A DNA stretch of 64,000 nt from the NCBI GenBank assembly GCA_964020085.1, contig OZ026606.1, positions 21,737,573 through 21,801,572 on the forward strand. The letters run 5' to 3'. The notes under the pieces are model-generated. The model saw only the letters and a program-made list of their open reading frames with translations. It was not told the DNA's origin and did not search any database. The translations under genes and the position numbers were made by a program. Of this stretch, positions 1 to 10,053 are shown piece by piece (the stretch's first letter is position 1; every line of letters begins with the position of its first letter). The stretch comes from Micromussa lordhowensis. Its lineage: Eukaryota > Cnidaria > Anthozoa > Scleractinia > Lobophylliidae.

Positions 1-795
1 TGCCTAGTCGTCTACCTGTTTCGCCGATATATAACTTTTTGCAAAGAGTGCAAGTTATACAGTAGATGACATTGGCTGAGGTACAGGTAAAATGATCTGT
101 GATCTTAATGGATCACTTGGGTCCCGACAATTTCTCAACGTTGTAAATGAAAGGACATGTTTTACATCGCGCGCGTGCGCATTTAAAAGTTCCAGATTGT
201 TCACTCGTTTTGAATGCACTTCTAACTAAAAAGTTATCTATGTTTTTGTCGCGTTTGAATGAAATTAATGGCGGTTGCGAAAAGATTCTACCAGTATCGG
301 GATCATTTTGAAGTAATTTAAAGTTTTTGAGAATGATGGATTTTACTGCGTGATTGTGAGGGTGAAATGTGAGGGTGAATGGAATTCTATTATTATTCTC
401 CTTCTGAGACGTTTGTAGTGCTGACTGCCGATCAATTTGTTGGGCACGATGGTGGCCTGCTTGAACAACAGAGGCAGGATATCCACGTTTGTCGAAAAAA
501 TTGCACATTTCCTCTGATTTAAAGGAAAAATCAGAGTCTTCACTACAAAGGCGACGAAGTCTAAGAAACTGAGAATAAGGAATAGAATTCTTGACGTGTG
601 ATGGATGTGAAGATGAATACAACAAATAACTATGAGAATCTGTGGGTTTGTAGTGCACACTGGTGCATAAACCGTTGCCTTCGACAGAAACTTTGATATC
701 TAGAAATGCCAAAGAAGTATTGGAAATTTCACAGGTATACTGAAACGAATTAACAGCAGTTATAAATTGATTAAATTGATTGATTAAATTGATTG
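1..795 (-). pseudogene. Penelope-like retroelement, 3' part of RT and start of GIY-YIG endonuclease
   Basis: Read on the minus strand, about 200 residues match the end of a Penelope-like reverse transcriptase: the FLDIKV segment, the SYLLYSSSHPSHVKNSIPYS block, and the Cys-rich linker ending in KCARARCKTCPF. One in-frame TGA at 113-115 interrupts it. The same frame then continues to the window edge with CITCTLCKKLYIGETGRRLG, the first half of a GIY-YIG nuclease domain. Penelope elements encode RT plus GIY-YIG and insert by target-primed reverse transcription. The frame also reads upstream to about 795, where a 13-bp tandem repeat (about 766-806) breaks it. The nonsense codon and frame loss make this a dead copy. 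The rest of the element lies left of the window. Identification is by motif and not by alignment. Confidence 0.85.
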
Positions 796-806
796 ATTAA
801 ATTAAT
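766..806. repeat. 13-bp tandem repeat (TTAAATTGATTGA-type)
   Basis: About three copies of a 13-bp AT-rich unit sit where the Penelope reading frame is lost. Because 13 is not a multiple of three, expansion of the unit would itself have shifted the frame. Confidence 0.7.
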
Positions 807-1353
807 GCCTGCAGGCTGGCTGCATGCAAAATTACTTTAACACCATCCAGACACCAAACACATTGGAAAACAGAAATGTCATACGCTATAATCTAAGAAT
901 ATTCACAAGAGTATTTTCAGCCTAAACTCGGCAGAAATTTTAGAATATTTAGCCATAGCCGGAAAAAGAATATTCTTATACAGTAAAAGAGTATAAATTC
1001 CGATCACAACCCCTTTATAACTTCAGCTACTTGTGTAATGTTTAACAAAACTGGACCATTGTTAGTTTAAAGTTTCCACTGATAGGCACTAAGATTTTCT
1101 CAAAGTCCTTTGCGGCTACAATAGCAAAGCGCGCGAGTGACGTCATGACTCAGACAAGACTCAGACAAACAAACCGGAATTGCGGACGATTTTCCTAAAA
1201 CACTTTCTAAAACAACCGGTGTTACACATTTTTGAAACGAAAACTTCGCCTAGATTCCCTCTAGATATCTCAGAACACGCTGATGTTGTATGAGCCTCGT
1301 GGGGGATATAATCATTTGCATTCTATTTTTAACTCTCGCGCGCTTCGCTATTT
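807..1353. other. Interval with no recognisable gene
   Basis: AT-rich sequence with short GC-rich patches such as the GCGCGC run near 1130. I see no convincing reading frame or RNA gene. Confidence 0.5.
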
Positions 1354-1355
1354 AA

Positions 1356-1412
<57 letters not shown>

Positions 1413-1424
1413 AGCGCCGAGTTA

Positions 1425-1469
<45 letters not shown>
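1354..1469. mobile_element. Foldback MITE hairpin
   Basis: Two roughly 39-bp arms starting AACAATTATTCCA are inverted copies of each other with a few mismatches, separated by about 38 bp that is itself partly self-complementary. This is the hairpin head of a non-autonomous DNA transposon. An AT-rich tail continues to about 1650. The same hairpin-plus-tail design recurs at 19833, 43448, 52130 and 55680. Confidence 0.7.
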
Positions 1470-1488
<19 letters not shown>

Positions 1489-2304
1489 AATATAGAAAAC
1501 TAGAGTACAATAAAAACAAAAAGGCCCAAAAAATCACGCATACGCTCCCCATTTTTGTAGATTATGGTATAATGGCTCATATACCATGATGGCTAAGCCA
1601 ATGAAAACTCTGAAATTGCATTATCCCATGATCCAATTTTTAATAATGTACATTATCCCCACGCGAGGGTCGAGTTCGCGTTCCTATGAGAGGCGTAAAT
1701 ATTTTTCTCCCTCCCAGCTTAACTTTCTCTGCTCGACTTTATGCATTTCGGGTTACGCAATACTGAACTATCTTTTGTTCATTGTTAAAGCCAGTTAGGA
1801 CGGATTATTCAAATATTATTACCAATTCCTAGGTTTCATCTGTGTATATCAAGCACGTTTGCAGGAGTTTTCGTGCAAAACGCGTGAGCGAACAGAAAAC
1901 CAGAAGCTTTAGCAGAGAACAGATACTCATAATGGTCAGAACTCATTGCACCAAAGCTCTTACTTGAATTAGACATTCAGTTATTCTAGCGAAAGGAGTA
2001 CTTCGTCTAAAATCGCAAATACAAGCTGTTGAATCATTTCACTATATTTATTATTTACTGTGGGGATATTATCAAAATCAGAGAGAAGTTTAAGACGCCC
2101 AGCAGCTCATCGACGTTAATTAACATGCAGTTGGAGAAAAAGGAGTGATATCACTCGTTACAATTCTCTCCATTATTTTATAGAACCAAACGTAAAACCG
2201 GCCAGCTAATTAAATGCAAACAGACGAAGTCCCTGCGGTTTCATTCCTTGCCCGGGGTCGAGTTCTTCCATGATCATTTTCGTGTTTTCATTACATGTGT
2301 TTGA
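1470..2304. other. Interval with MITE tail, no gene seen
   Basis: The first part is probably the tail of the preceding foldback element. The rest has only short shadow reading frames. Nothing else is supported. Confidence 0.4.
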
Positions 2305-2544
2305 CAGGGGCACGATTCTCGAAGGTCCCAAAAAGTTTTCGCACCCGGAAAGCCATAGCAAAATCTCGAAGCTTATGATTAGAGCGCTGTTTTATGCACG
2401 TATTCTTAATATAAACAGAGGTTCTCTTCAAACAAGAAGTTTCAGGCCTATACACTTCTCCGTTTTCAGTTACAGATGAACTACAAATGGCTTTATATTA
2501 CGGACCCGAAAAGTTTCCGGGGCTTTCGAGAAACGGGCCCCAGG
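2305..2544. mobile_element. Short TIR element
   Basis: The left end (AGGGGCACGATTCTCGAAGG) and the reverse complement of the right end (GGGGCCCGTTTCTCGAAAG) match over about 40 bp with mismatches, including a shared AAGTTTTCG/AACTTTTCG block. The 240-bp interior has no reading frame. It is probably a non-autonomous DNA transposon; the family and target duplication are not clear. Confidence 0.55.
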
Positions 2545-3985
2545 GCACACAAACGGGCTCTTTTTTATGCCAAGATTAAGCCGTAGTTCCTCGCAGAAAG
2601 GGTTTTAGAAAGTTCAAGAATGGCGTTTCCCGCAAACGGCAAAGATCAGTTGTCCTCTAATCCTTAAATCATTCCAGCCAGAAATAATTGATTGAAATCT
2701 CCTATTCACAGTAACTAGAAAATATTCTCACTTCAGTGTACAAACAGCTAAAGGCAGAGGACAAACGTTTTATTTTGCCGTTTGCTACAAGCGTCATTCT
2801 TCCCTTAGTATCAGATGGAAGGAGAGAATGACAAAAAATGAGTGGTTTAATGGCAGAGATAAATGACGTGAGCTGCGATGTACGACGAAGGTGCAACTGG
2901 TTATAGGCCGACACTTGCTCAGGGGAGAAGGGGGTTCACGACTGTTCGACAGCACTGGGCTGGACGCCAGAAGAGCGAAGGGCTAAAGGGAAATTGATGG
3001 CCACTTGGAGAACGACTGCTGGGAAGTGTAATTTGTGATAATCGATATTGACATAAATTAATATTTTGCAGACACGGAACAGAGAACTGGGTGCGAGCGT
3101 AGTATGCGAATTGTCATGGGTAGTTGTAAAATGAGACGGTTGGAAAAGAGAGATATATATTCAAGGCGAGCAGGAAGAGGTGGACTTTGGCCAAAGCGGC
3201 GGCGCGGAACAGAGACTTGGGACCTTAATGACGACAGCGACGCCAAGGACAATGTCCATTAAAAATTAGTTTTATTTTACCTTCGAATTACGCGGCTGTA
3301 TAGATTTGTTCAGAGCACCTCTCTCTCTTAGAACTTAACTCAAGTTAAATGTGTAATGCCAGCGTTGAATTCCAACTTAAAATACGAAACATCAGCCGCC
3401 GCCGTTCGCGTCATCCAAAATACGCAGAACTTCGTCATTTCCCGTTGTTTTGCAGAGGACGGCTAAGAAATGTACAAAGATTTACAAAGCACGTACACAG
3501 CATTGTTCTGCTCATATTAAGCCTTTTGTTTGTTGACGTTCTCGTTGCCGTTGCCGTCGTGGTTTGTTTCAGCTCCCTAATGCTGGTTCGAGAACGTGAC
3601 GGCCTTATGCGACCACTGGCGCGAAGATAAAAGATGGTTTTGATGATTTAAATTAGCTACATCATGGACGCATTTTTTTTAATCATTTTTAACTCTTTTC
3701 AACCTTCCCCGATCTTAACTATCCTTTCTTATGTTTGGTTGTTTAGTACCACTGTTTTTTCCACCTTACAAAGCTATTACTTTGAATTTTCCTCGATTTA
3801 AAGCACTTAAGCATGTAATCCTCAAAAATGCAGAATTGAAATATCGTGACATAGCTTTAAGACGATATGAATGTAGCTCATCAAGAGAAGGTAGACGGAA
3901 AGGTAATCCCTCTCAAGTTATTTTTAGACATAAAGGGGGCAAGTTTCTAAAGATAATGTGGTGCTGCGTCGGTGGGAGTATTACA

Positions 3986-4188
3986 AGATAATTTGGTTTT
4001 ATCAACTGGGTTGATAATGTGAATTGTCCACCGTAAAGAGATTCGGAAGCTGACGTTTCGAGCGTTAGCCCTTCGTTAGCCCTTCGGATTCGCTCCGACG
4101 AAGGGCTAACGCTCGAAACGTCAGCTTCCGAATCTCTTTACGGTGGACAATTCACATTATCAACCCAGTTGATAAAACCAAATTATCT
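3986..4188. repeat. Perfect palindrome with 91-bp arms
   Basis: The arms 3986-4076 and 4098-4188 are exact reverse complements, with a 21-bp spacer. Each arm contains the block GAAGGGCTAACGCTCGAAAC followed by GTCAGC. In the right arm this is preceded by CCGACGA, one base away from the hammerhead-ribozyme core CTGANGA. Similar blocks are known from Penelope-like elements, which carry hammerhead motifs in their terminal repeats, so this is probably two inverted Penelope-derived termini. No cleavage activity can be inferred from sequence alone. Confidence 0.85.
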
Positions 4189-5458
4189 ATTTTTAGACAT
4201 GTTACCCAGATTTTCCGCGGATGTTGCCACAGGCGCTTCGTGGATGTTTTCGTGGAGGGTTAAACCGCTTAGATATCCGCTTGGACTGTCCATTTGAGAA
4301 AAATCTGCGTCACATGGTCGACTACAACTAGACCGCTAGGATTTCCGAAACCTGGAATGATCTCTAAATAACTTGAGGGATTACCTTGGGAATAACGCCT
4401 ACAGTAAATGGGAATGACTGTCCCTGAAATGAAAAACTCATTCTGTCTTCAACATTGTCACAAATAACTTAATCACTGGAACCAGCGAGATCGTTTTGCG
4501 GACGATTCGCTGTCGTCCATTCCAAAAAGTTTGTTTTTATACTTGGACACCATTTCGGAGAACTTTGATTCGTCTTTTGTCTCTTGCTCTTTTTTCCAAG
4601 CGCCTTTTCTCTTTCTATTCGGCATTCCGGAGGTTTTAATGAGACTGGAATCAATGTTTCTTGGTTCTTTTGGAGAGTTCTTCGCCTTGTTGAACTTGAG
4701 AGGTGCCGAAGTCTTGTTCTTCACGGTGGAAGGCTTTATATCCGATTTGTTGACCTTAGCAGGCATTAAAGAAAATTGTCTGCTTTTTTGTTGATCCTTT
4801 TTATCGAGATTGATCTTTCCAGAGTCTGCAAAGTCCGTTCTTGGTGAAAAATTTAGTTTCTTCGCTTTTGATAACGTTACATTTGCACTTTTCTCAGTAT
4901 TGTTTGCACCGTTGCTAAGTTTGGCTATTTGACCACCTTTACTGTCATTTACTTGGTCCAGTTTTCTCATCTTTTTTGCTTCCCTTTTTCTCTGTCGCGT
5001 TTCCCTTCGCTTCTGATTCCTCTCCAGTCTTCTCTCCTTGTTTGTCCTAGGCTGCCCATCACGCGCATGCTCTTCCGTGCCCTGATGCTGCCTTTGTTGA
5101 GCCTTCTCCGACCGCCGCTGCTTCGTTTTGAGAACGAGGCTGTTCTCCAAAGCGAACTCAACGATTGGCCGACGGTCTGGGCCAAATATAGCTGGATTGT
5201 TATTGGTCGCTCGCAAGGCTTCCAGAGCGTGTTTGTGATTGGCGAATTCCACGAACCCGTATCCCATGGAGCGCCCCCGGCCTGTGCTGTCCACGCGATC
5301 CTTACTTCGGATAATCAACACCTTCTGCACATGCGCTCTCCTTCCTGTCGCGGTGCTGAAGATTTCTTTCAATTTTTTATCGTCGACAGTAAGGGCAAGG
5401 TTTCGTACACAAAGCCTGAAAATACAAGAAAATGCCAGCTAGTTAAATCGAGCTCTAT

Positions 5459-5725
5459 AAGGGAGGCGTGGTGGCGAGCGCTCCGGGTTCGAGCCCACGC
5501 CTGGGACATTGCGTTGTGTTCTTAGGCAAGACACTTAACTCTCACGGTGCCTCTCTCCACCCAGGCGTATAAATGGGTACCGGCGAATTTAATGCTGGGG
5601 GTAACCCTGCGATGGACTGGCATCCCATCTAGGTGGGTGTAGAAATATTCCTAGTCGCTTCATGCCACGGAAACCGGGATAAGCTCCGGCCTGATGAGCC
5701 ACTTGGCTCGTATGCAGACTTTACT
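5459..5725 (+). mobile_element. tRNA-derived SINE
   Basis: A tRNA-like head carries a Pol III box B (GGTTCGAGCCC) near 5488. A conserved body follows, with GTTGTGTTCTTAGGCAAGAC, a CTCTCTCCACCCAGG block, GGGTAACCCTGCGATGGACT and a terminal CGCTTCATGC region. The same order of blocks occurs at 43782, so this is one SINE family. It lies in the intron between duplicated RBM28 exons 6 and 5, antisense to the gene. Confidence 0.8.
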
Positions 5726-7189
5726 AGTCGTGCATGAAACATGTAACCTGTGCCAAGCGCCTAACGGTGCTAAGGCAAGAAATCTTGACTGGTGTCCGTA
5801 TTAAATGAAAATATCGTAGATCTTTTGGTTTATCCTCCCCTCTCAGAACACATTGCATGGGTGCCCTAATCAGTTGCTAGTAGAGAAAAACAGCTGTTTC
5901 TTAGACAAATAGAGCAAAATTAAAACCAACCGTGACGAGATTTTCGCGTTACTTGCTTGCTTGTGATTGGCTAGATGTAATCACTTTTCGCTCACCTTGC
6001 TTCTCTCTTTATGACAGCCGTCACAAAACTGCTTTTCGGTTGTCACTGATAACCATTATAGTATACTGTACTTGAACAAAAACACGTACCTGGTCTGGGA
6101 CACAAAGTAGTTGGGATTTTCTAACTTCACTTTCTTCTCCTTTTCAGCTTTTTCTCTCTTTAGCAGATCAGCCTTAGACAAACCCTGCGCGGCGGTGGAG
6201 CCTGGCAAGATAAGACCCTCTTTAGCTAGGTACAAATTACGTTTGTCCTTAGCCTCTCTGTTTCCTTCCATCTTCCTTTCTTTTGCCAGTTCTGCAGCCT
6301 TTCCTCGCGTTACTGCCTTGGTCACATTCAGCGTAAAATTGTCCAAGGAAAGTTCTAGAGAAAGGAAAACAAAGATACGATTTGCAGATATAATGAACAA
6401 GACTGTTTTTGTTTGGCTTCAGAAGGAAAATGTAATGGTCCGGATTATTTTAGTGTGTGTTTTCTGTGTGATTCACCATTTTTTCCCTTAAAGACTAACT
6501 TTTATGCATGAAATACGCCTTATATGTATTTCTTGTAGGAAAATGTTCTCATTAAGATGAGAACGTTGAACAAATGCATTTACCGGAAGTTTAAAAAGCC
6601 TCTCACAGGAAGTAGGTCGATTGCTTTCCGGTTATGGGAAGACATTACGTTAAATTTACATGACGTTCTAACCTGAGCCTTCTTTGCAAACTTCCTCCAG
6701 GCACTGCTCAGCGCTTTCCACCGTTTTGTACTTCACGAAAGCCATTCCTCGACTGTGCCCCGTTCGTTTGTCCTCCAATATCTTGCAGTAGTCTATCGCC
6801 CCAAACTGTTCAAAAAGCGCGCGAAGCGATTCCTCGGTGGAGTCAAACGAAATGTTGCGGATGAACAAGGTCTTGCCTTCTTTAACGTCAGAAGGTTTTT
6901 TGGGTTTCTTTGTCTGTGTTTCTTTACGTTTAAGCTCGTCATCGCTGTCATTAGTTCCTTCTTCGTTTTCGTCTTCGCTATCAGAATGGCCGAGCTTTTC
7001 TTCGCTCGAGTCAACATCAGATTCATTACCGGACACATCGTCTTTATGGTCACTTTCCACTTTGTCAGCATTTTCATCTATTTCCAACAAAATACCACAT
7101 TAACACAGTCCAAACTGTCATAGACTGCCAGACATTTTTGGCAAACCAAAATAGTTACGTTGGCGTATAGACCCTGAATAACAATACTG

Positions 7190-7282
7190 ATACATCCTAA
7201 GCCTCACATTCATGTGAAAAATCCTTTGTCTGAAAACACGAGCAGGAGGCTAAGGATGTATAAAGTATTGTTATTCAAATTT
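7190..7282. mobile_element. Foldback MITE hairpin
   Basis: TGAATAACAATAC and TACATCCTAAGCCTC are followed about 45 bp later by their inverted copies. A duplicate lies at 12771-12863. Both are in intron 3 of RBM28 or its copy. Confidence 0.6.
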
Positions 7283-7373
7283 AGGCGCCATTTATGCAAA
7301 GGGTCTATGATGTTTTTCTTCCAGCTGTTTGGTTGCATGGCAATTTTAAATCTCAAAGGTGTTTAGCTACAGG

Positions 7374-7540
7374 TACATGTAGTGTACCGCTCAGAATTAA
7401 GCGAACATCGCACGCGCGTTTTTACCCTAACGCGTGGGGCCCTAACGCACCCCTAATGTGTGTCCCTAACGCGGAGAAAATGGCCTGCGCGTTTTTGTCA
7501 ACGCGTTACGGACACGCGCTTTTTGCCAAAGCGTTAGTCT
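7374..7540. mobile_element. Isolated Tc1-like transposon end with GC-rich subterminal repeats
   Basis: The end GTACCGCTCAGAATTAAGCG closely resembles the terminal repeat of the Tc1-like element at 14928 (GTACCGCTCAAAAGTAAGTT). It is followed by degenerate repeats of the type CCCTAACGCG. No matching right end is visible in the window, so this is a solo terminal fragment. A duplicate lies at 12955-13121. Confidence 0.5.
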
Positions 7541-7714
7541 TTGTTATCAGTAACCATTATTATCCAACTCTGCTTCGTAGAGTACAAATAACGCGCGAAA
7601 CGAGTACAAATATCACAGGATATTTGTACTCGTCTCATTCCTCCCGGCCGCGTAAAGGTTAAAAAACTTAGCAAGTCAGAATTTTGGGAAAAGAAAACGT
7701 TAGATATTAAATCT

Positions 7715-7840
7715 CTTATTAGACTTTTTGACGTGTTGTATCGCTGAGAATTTTTACTCGCTTACGGCCTCGTCAAAGTACGGCACACCTCGTAAAAATA
7801 CAACGATACTACACATCAAAACGTCTAATAAGATATATAT
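7715..7840. mobile_element. Foldback MITE
   Basis: TCTTATTAGACTTTTTGACG near the left end and ACATCAAAACGTCTAATAAG near the right end are inverted copies with few mismatches. The interior has no coding potential. A duplicate lies at 13296-13421. Confidence 0.55.
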
Positions 7841-9566
7841 TCCTTTTGTGACGCATTGTTATGGCGAACAAAGCACGACTCCAGCTCATGCGTGATAAGT
7901 AACACCACGCTAAGCGAAAATCAAATTAAAAATCAGCGAATTAAGAACCGCAGTCAAAAATTCGTATGTATGCCGAGGTTTTTCTTTTTTCAACATTGGC
8001 ACAATGTCAGTGTCACAGTATCAGTGCATGTATATTCAGTAAACAAATTTGGAAAAATAAGAAGTACACAATGATAAAAGAGAAGTGAGTTTATAATTTA
8101 CACGTAGCTACCTCACAGACAGAAAATTTGTGTACAATTTGTCAAACACACCAACCTTCATGGCCTTTCTTCGTCTCATAAACACTTTTAGCCAGGGCCC
8201 AGTCTACAGCCACGGGCCTGCCAGCAATCTCCTTCATGTTTGCCTTAAATCATTCCAGCCAGAAATAATTGATTGAAATCTCCTATTCACAGTAACTAGA
8301 AAATATTCTCACTTCAGTGTACAAACAGCTAAAGGCAGAGGACAAACGTTTTATTTTGCCGTTTGCTACAAGCGTCATTCTTCCCTTAGTATCAGATGGA
8401 AGGAGAGAATGACAAAAAATGAGTGGTTTAATGGCAGAGATAAATGACGTGAGCTGCGATGTACGACGAAGGTGCAACTGGTTATAGGCCGACACTTGCT
8501 CAGGGGAGAAGGGGGTTCACGACTGTTCGACAGCACTGGGCTGGACGCCAGAAGAGCGAAGGGCTAAAGGGAAATTGATGGCCACTTGGAGAACGACTGC
8601 TGGGAAGTGTAATTTGTGATAATCGATATTGACATAAATTAATATTTTGCAGACACGGAACAGAGAACTGGGTGCGAGCGTAGTATGCGAATTGTCATGG
8701 GTAGTTGTAAAATGAGACGGTTGGAAAAGAGAGATATATATTCAAGGCGAGCAGGAAGAGGTGGACTTTGGCCAAAGCGGCGGCGCGGAACAGAGACTTG
8801 GGACCTTAATGACGACAGCGACGCCAAGGACAATGTCCATTAAAAATTAGTTTTATTTTACCTTCGAATTACGCGGCTGTATAGATTTGTTCAGAGCACC
8901 TCTCTCTCTTAGAACTTAACTCAAGTTAAATGTGTAATGCCAGCGTTGAATTCCAACTTAAAATACGAAACATCAGCCGCCGCCGTTCGCGTCATCCAAA
9001 ATACGCAGAACTTCGTCATTTCCCGTTGTTTTGCAGAGGACGGCTAAGAAATGTACAAAGATTTACAAAGCACGTACACAGCATTGTTCTGCTCATATTA
9101 AGCCTTTTGTTTGTTGACGTTCTCGTTGCCGTTGCCGTCGTGGTTTGTTTCAGCTCCCTAATGCTGGTTCGAGAACGTGACGGCCTTATGCGACCACTGG
9201 CGCGAAGATAAAAGATGGTTTTGATGATTTAAATTAGCTACATCATGGACGCATTTTTTTTAATCATTTTTAACTCTTTTCAACCTTCCCCGATCTTAAC
9301 TATCCTTTCTTATGTTTGGTTGTTTAGTACCACTGTTTTTTCCACCTTACAAAGCTATTACTTTGAATTTTCCTCGATTTAAAGCACTTAAGCATGTAAT
9401 CCTCAAAAATGCAGAATTGAAATATCGTGACATAGCTTTAAGACGATATGAATGTAGCTCATCAAGAGAAGGTAGACGGAAAGGTAATCCCTCTCAAGTT
9501 ATTTTTAGACATAAAGGGGGCAAGTTTCTAAAGATAATGTGGTGCTGCGTCGGTGGGAGTATTACA

Positions 9567-9769
9567 AGATAATTTGGTTTTATCAACTGGGTTGATAATG
9601 TGAATTGTCCACCGTAAAGAGATTCGGAAGCTGACGTTTCGAGCGTTAGCCCTTCGTTAGCCCTTCGGATTCGCTCCGACGAAGGGCTAACGCTCGAAAC
9701 GTCAGCTTCCGAATCTCTTTACGGTGGACAATTCACATTATCAACCCAGTTGATAAAACCAAATTATCT
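9567..9769. repeat. Perfect palindrome with 91-bp arms, duplicate
   Basis: Second copy of the palindrome at 3986-4188, carried by the tandem duplication. It remains a perfect inverted repeat. Confidence 0.85.
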
Positions 9770-10053
9770 ATTTTTAGACATGTTACCCAGATTTTCCGCG
9801 GATGTTGCCACAGGCGCTTCGTGGATGTTTTCGTGGAGGGTTAAACCGCTTAGATATCCGCTTGGACTGTCCACTTGAGAAAAATCTGCGTCACATGGTC
9901 GACTACAACTAGACCGCTAGGATTTCCGAAACCTGGAATGATCTCTAAATAACTTGAGGGATTACCTTGGGAATAACGCCTACAGTAAATGGGAATGACT
10001 GTCCCTGAAATGAAAAACTCATTCTGTCTTCAACATTGTCACAAATAACTTAA

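Larger units (their letters stand above)
2664..8245. repeat. Tandem segmental duplication, copy 1 (5,581-bp unit)
   Basis: This block reappears at a constant offset of 5,581 bp (8245-13826). It contains 1.8 kb of RBM28 downstream flank, copies of RBM28 exons 6, 5 and 4, and the last 90 bp of exon 3. By eye the copies differ at only four sites, all transitions: 4293/9874, 4549/10130, 6516/12097 and 8119/13700. The junction at 8245 cuts inside an RBM28 coding exon. The three flank sequences share about 3 bp (CCT), which is microhomology and not a long flanking repeat. Confidence 0.95.
4473..8245 (-). pseudogene. RBM28: Truncated tandem copy of RBM28 (end of exon 3, exons 4-6)
   Basis: Coding blocks at 8156-8245, 6673-7077, 6090-6354 and 4473-5415 are near-identical to the end of exon 3 and exons 4-6 of the intact gene. 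Splice sites and reading frame are preserved. The copy lacks the promoter, the start codon, RRM1, RRM2 and most of RRM3. It lies downstream of the intact gene's stop codon on the same strand. The only coding change seen is Val instead of Ala near the C-terminus (position 4549). It cannot make RBM28 alone, but readthrough transcripts could splice into its acceptors. Call it a partial duplicate that is not yet decayed. Confidence 0.85.

Noticed and set aside
3986..4188. Transcription terminator hairpin
   Set aside because: The 91-bp arms and repeat-family motifs indicate a transposable-element palindrome. Factor-independent hairpin terminators are not used by Pol II genes.
4929..5525. 198-codon plus-strand reading frame, repeated at 10510-11106
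   Set aside because: It lies antisense to RBM28 exon 6 and runs into the SINE. Its composition follows the opposite strand, and it exists twice only because of the tandem duplication.
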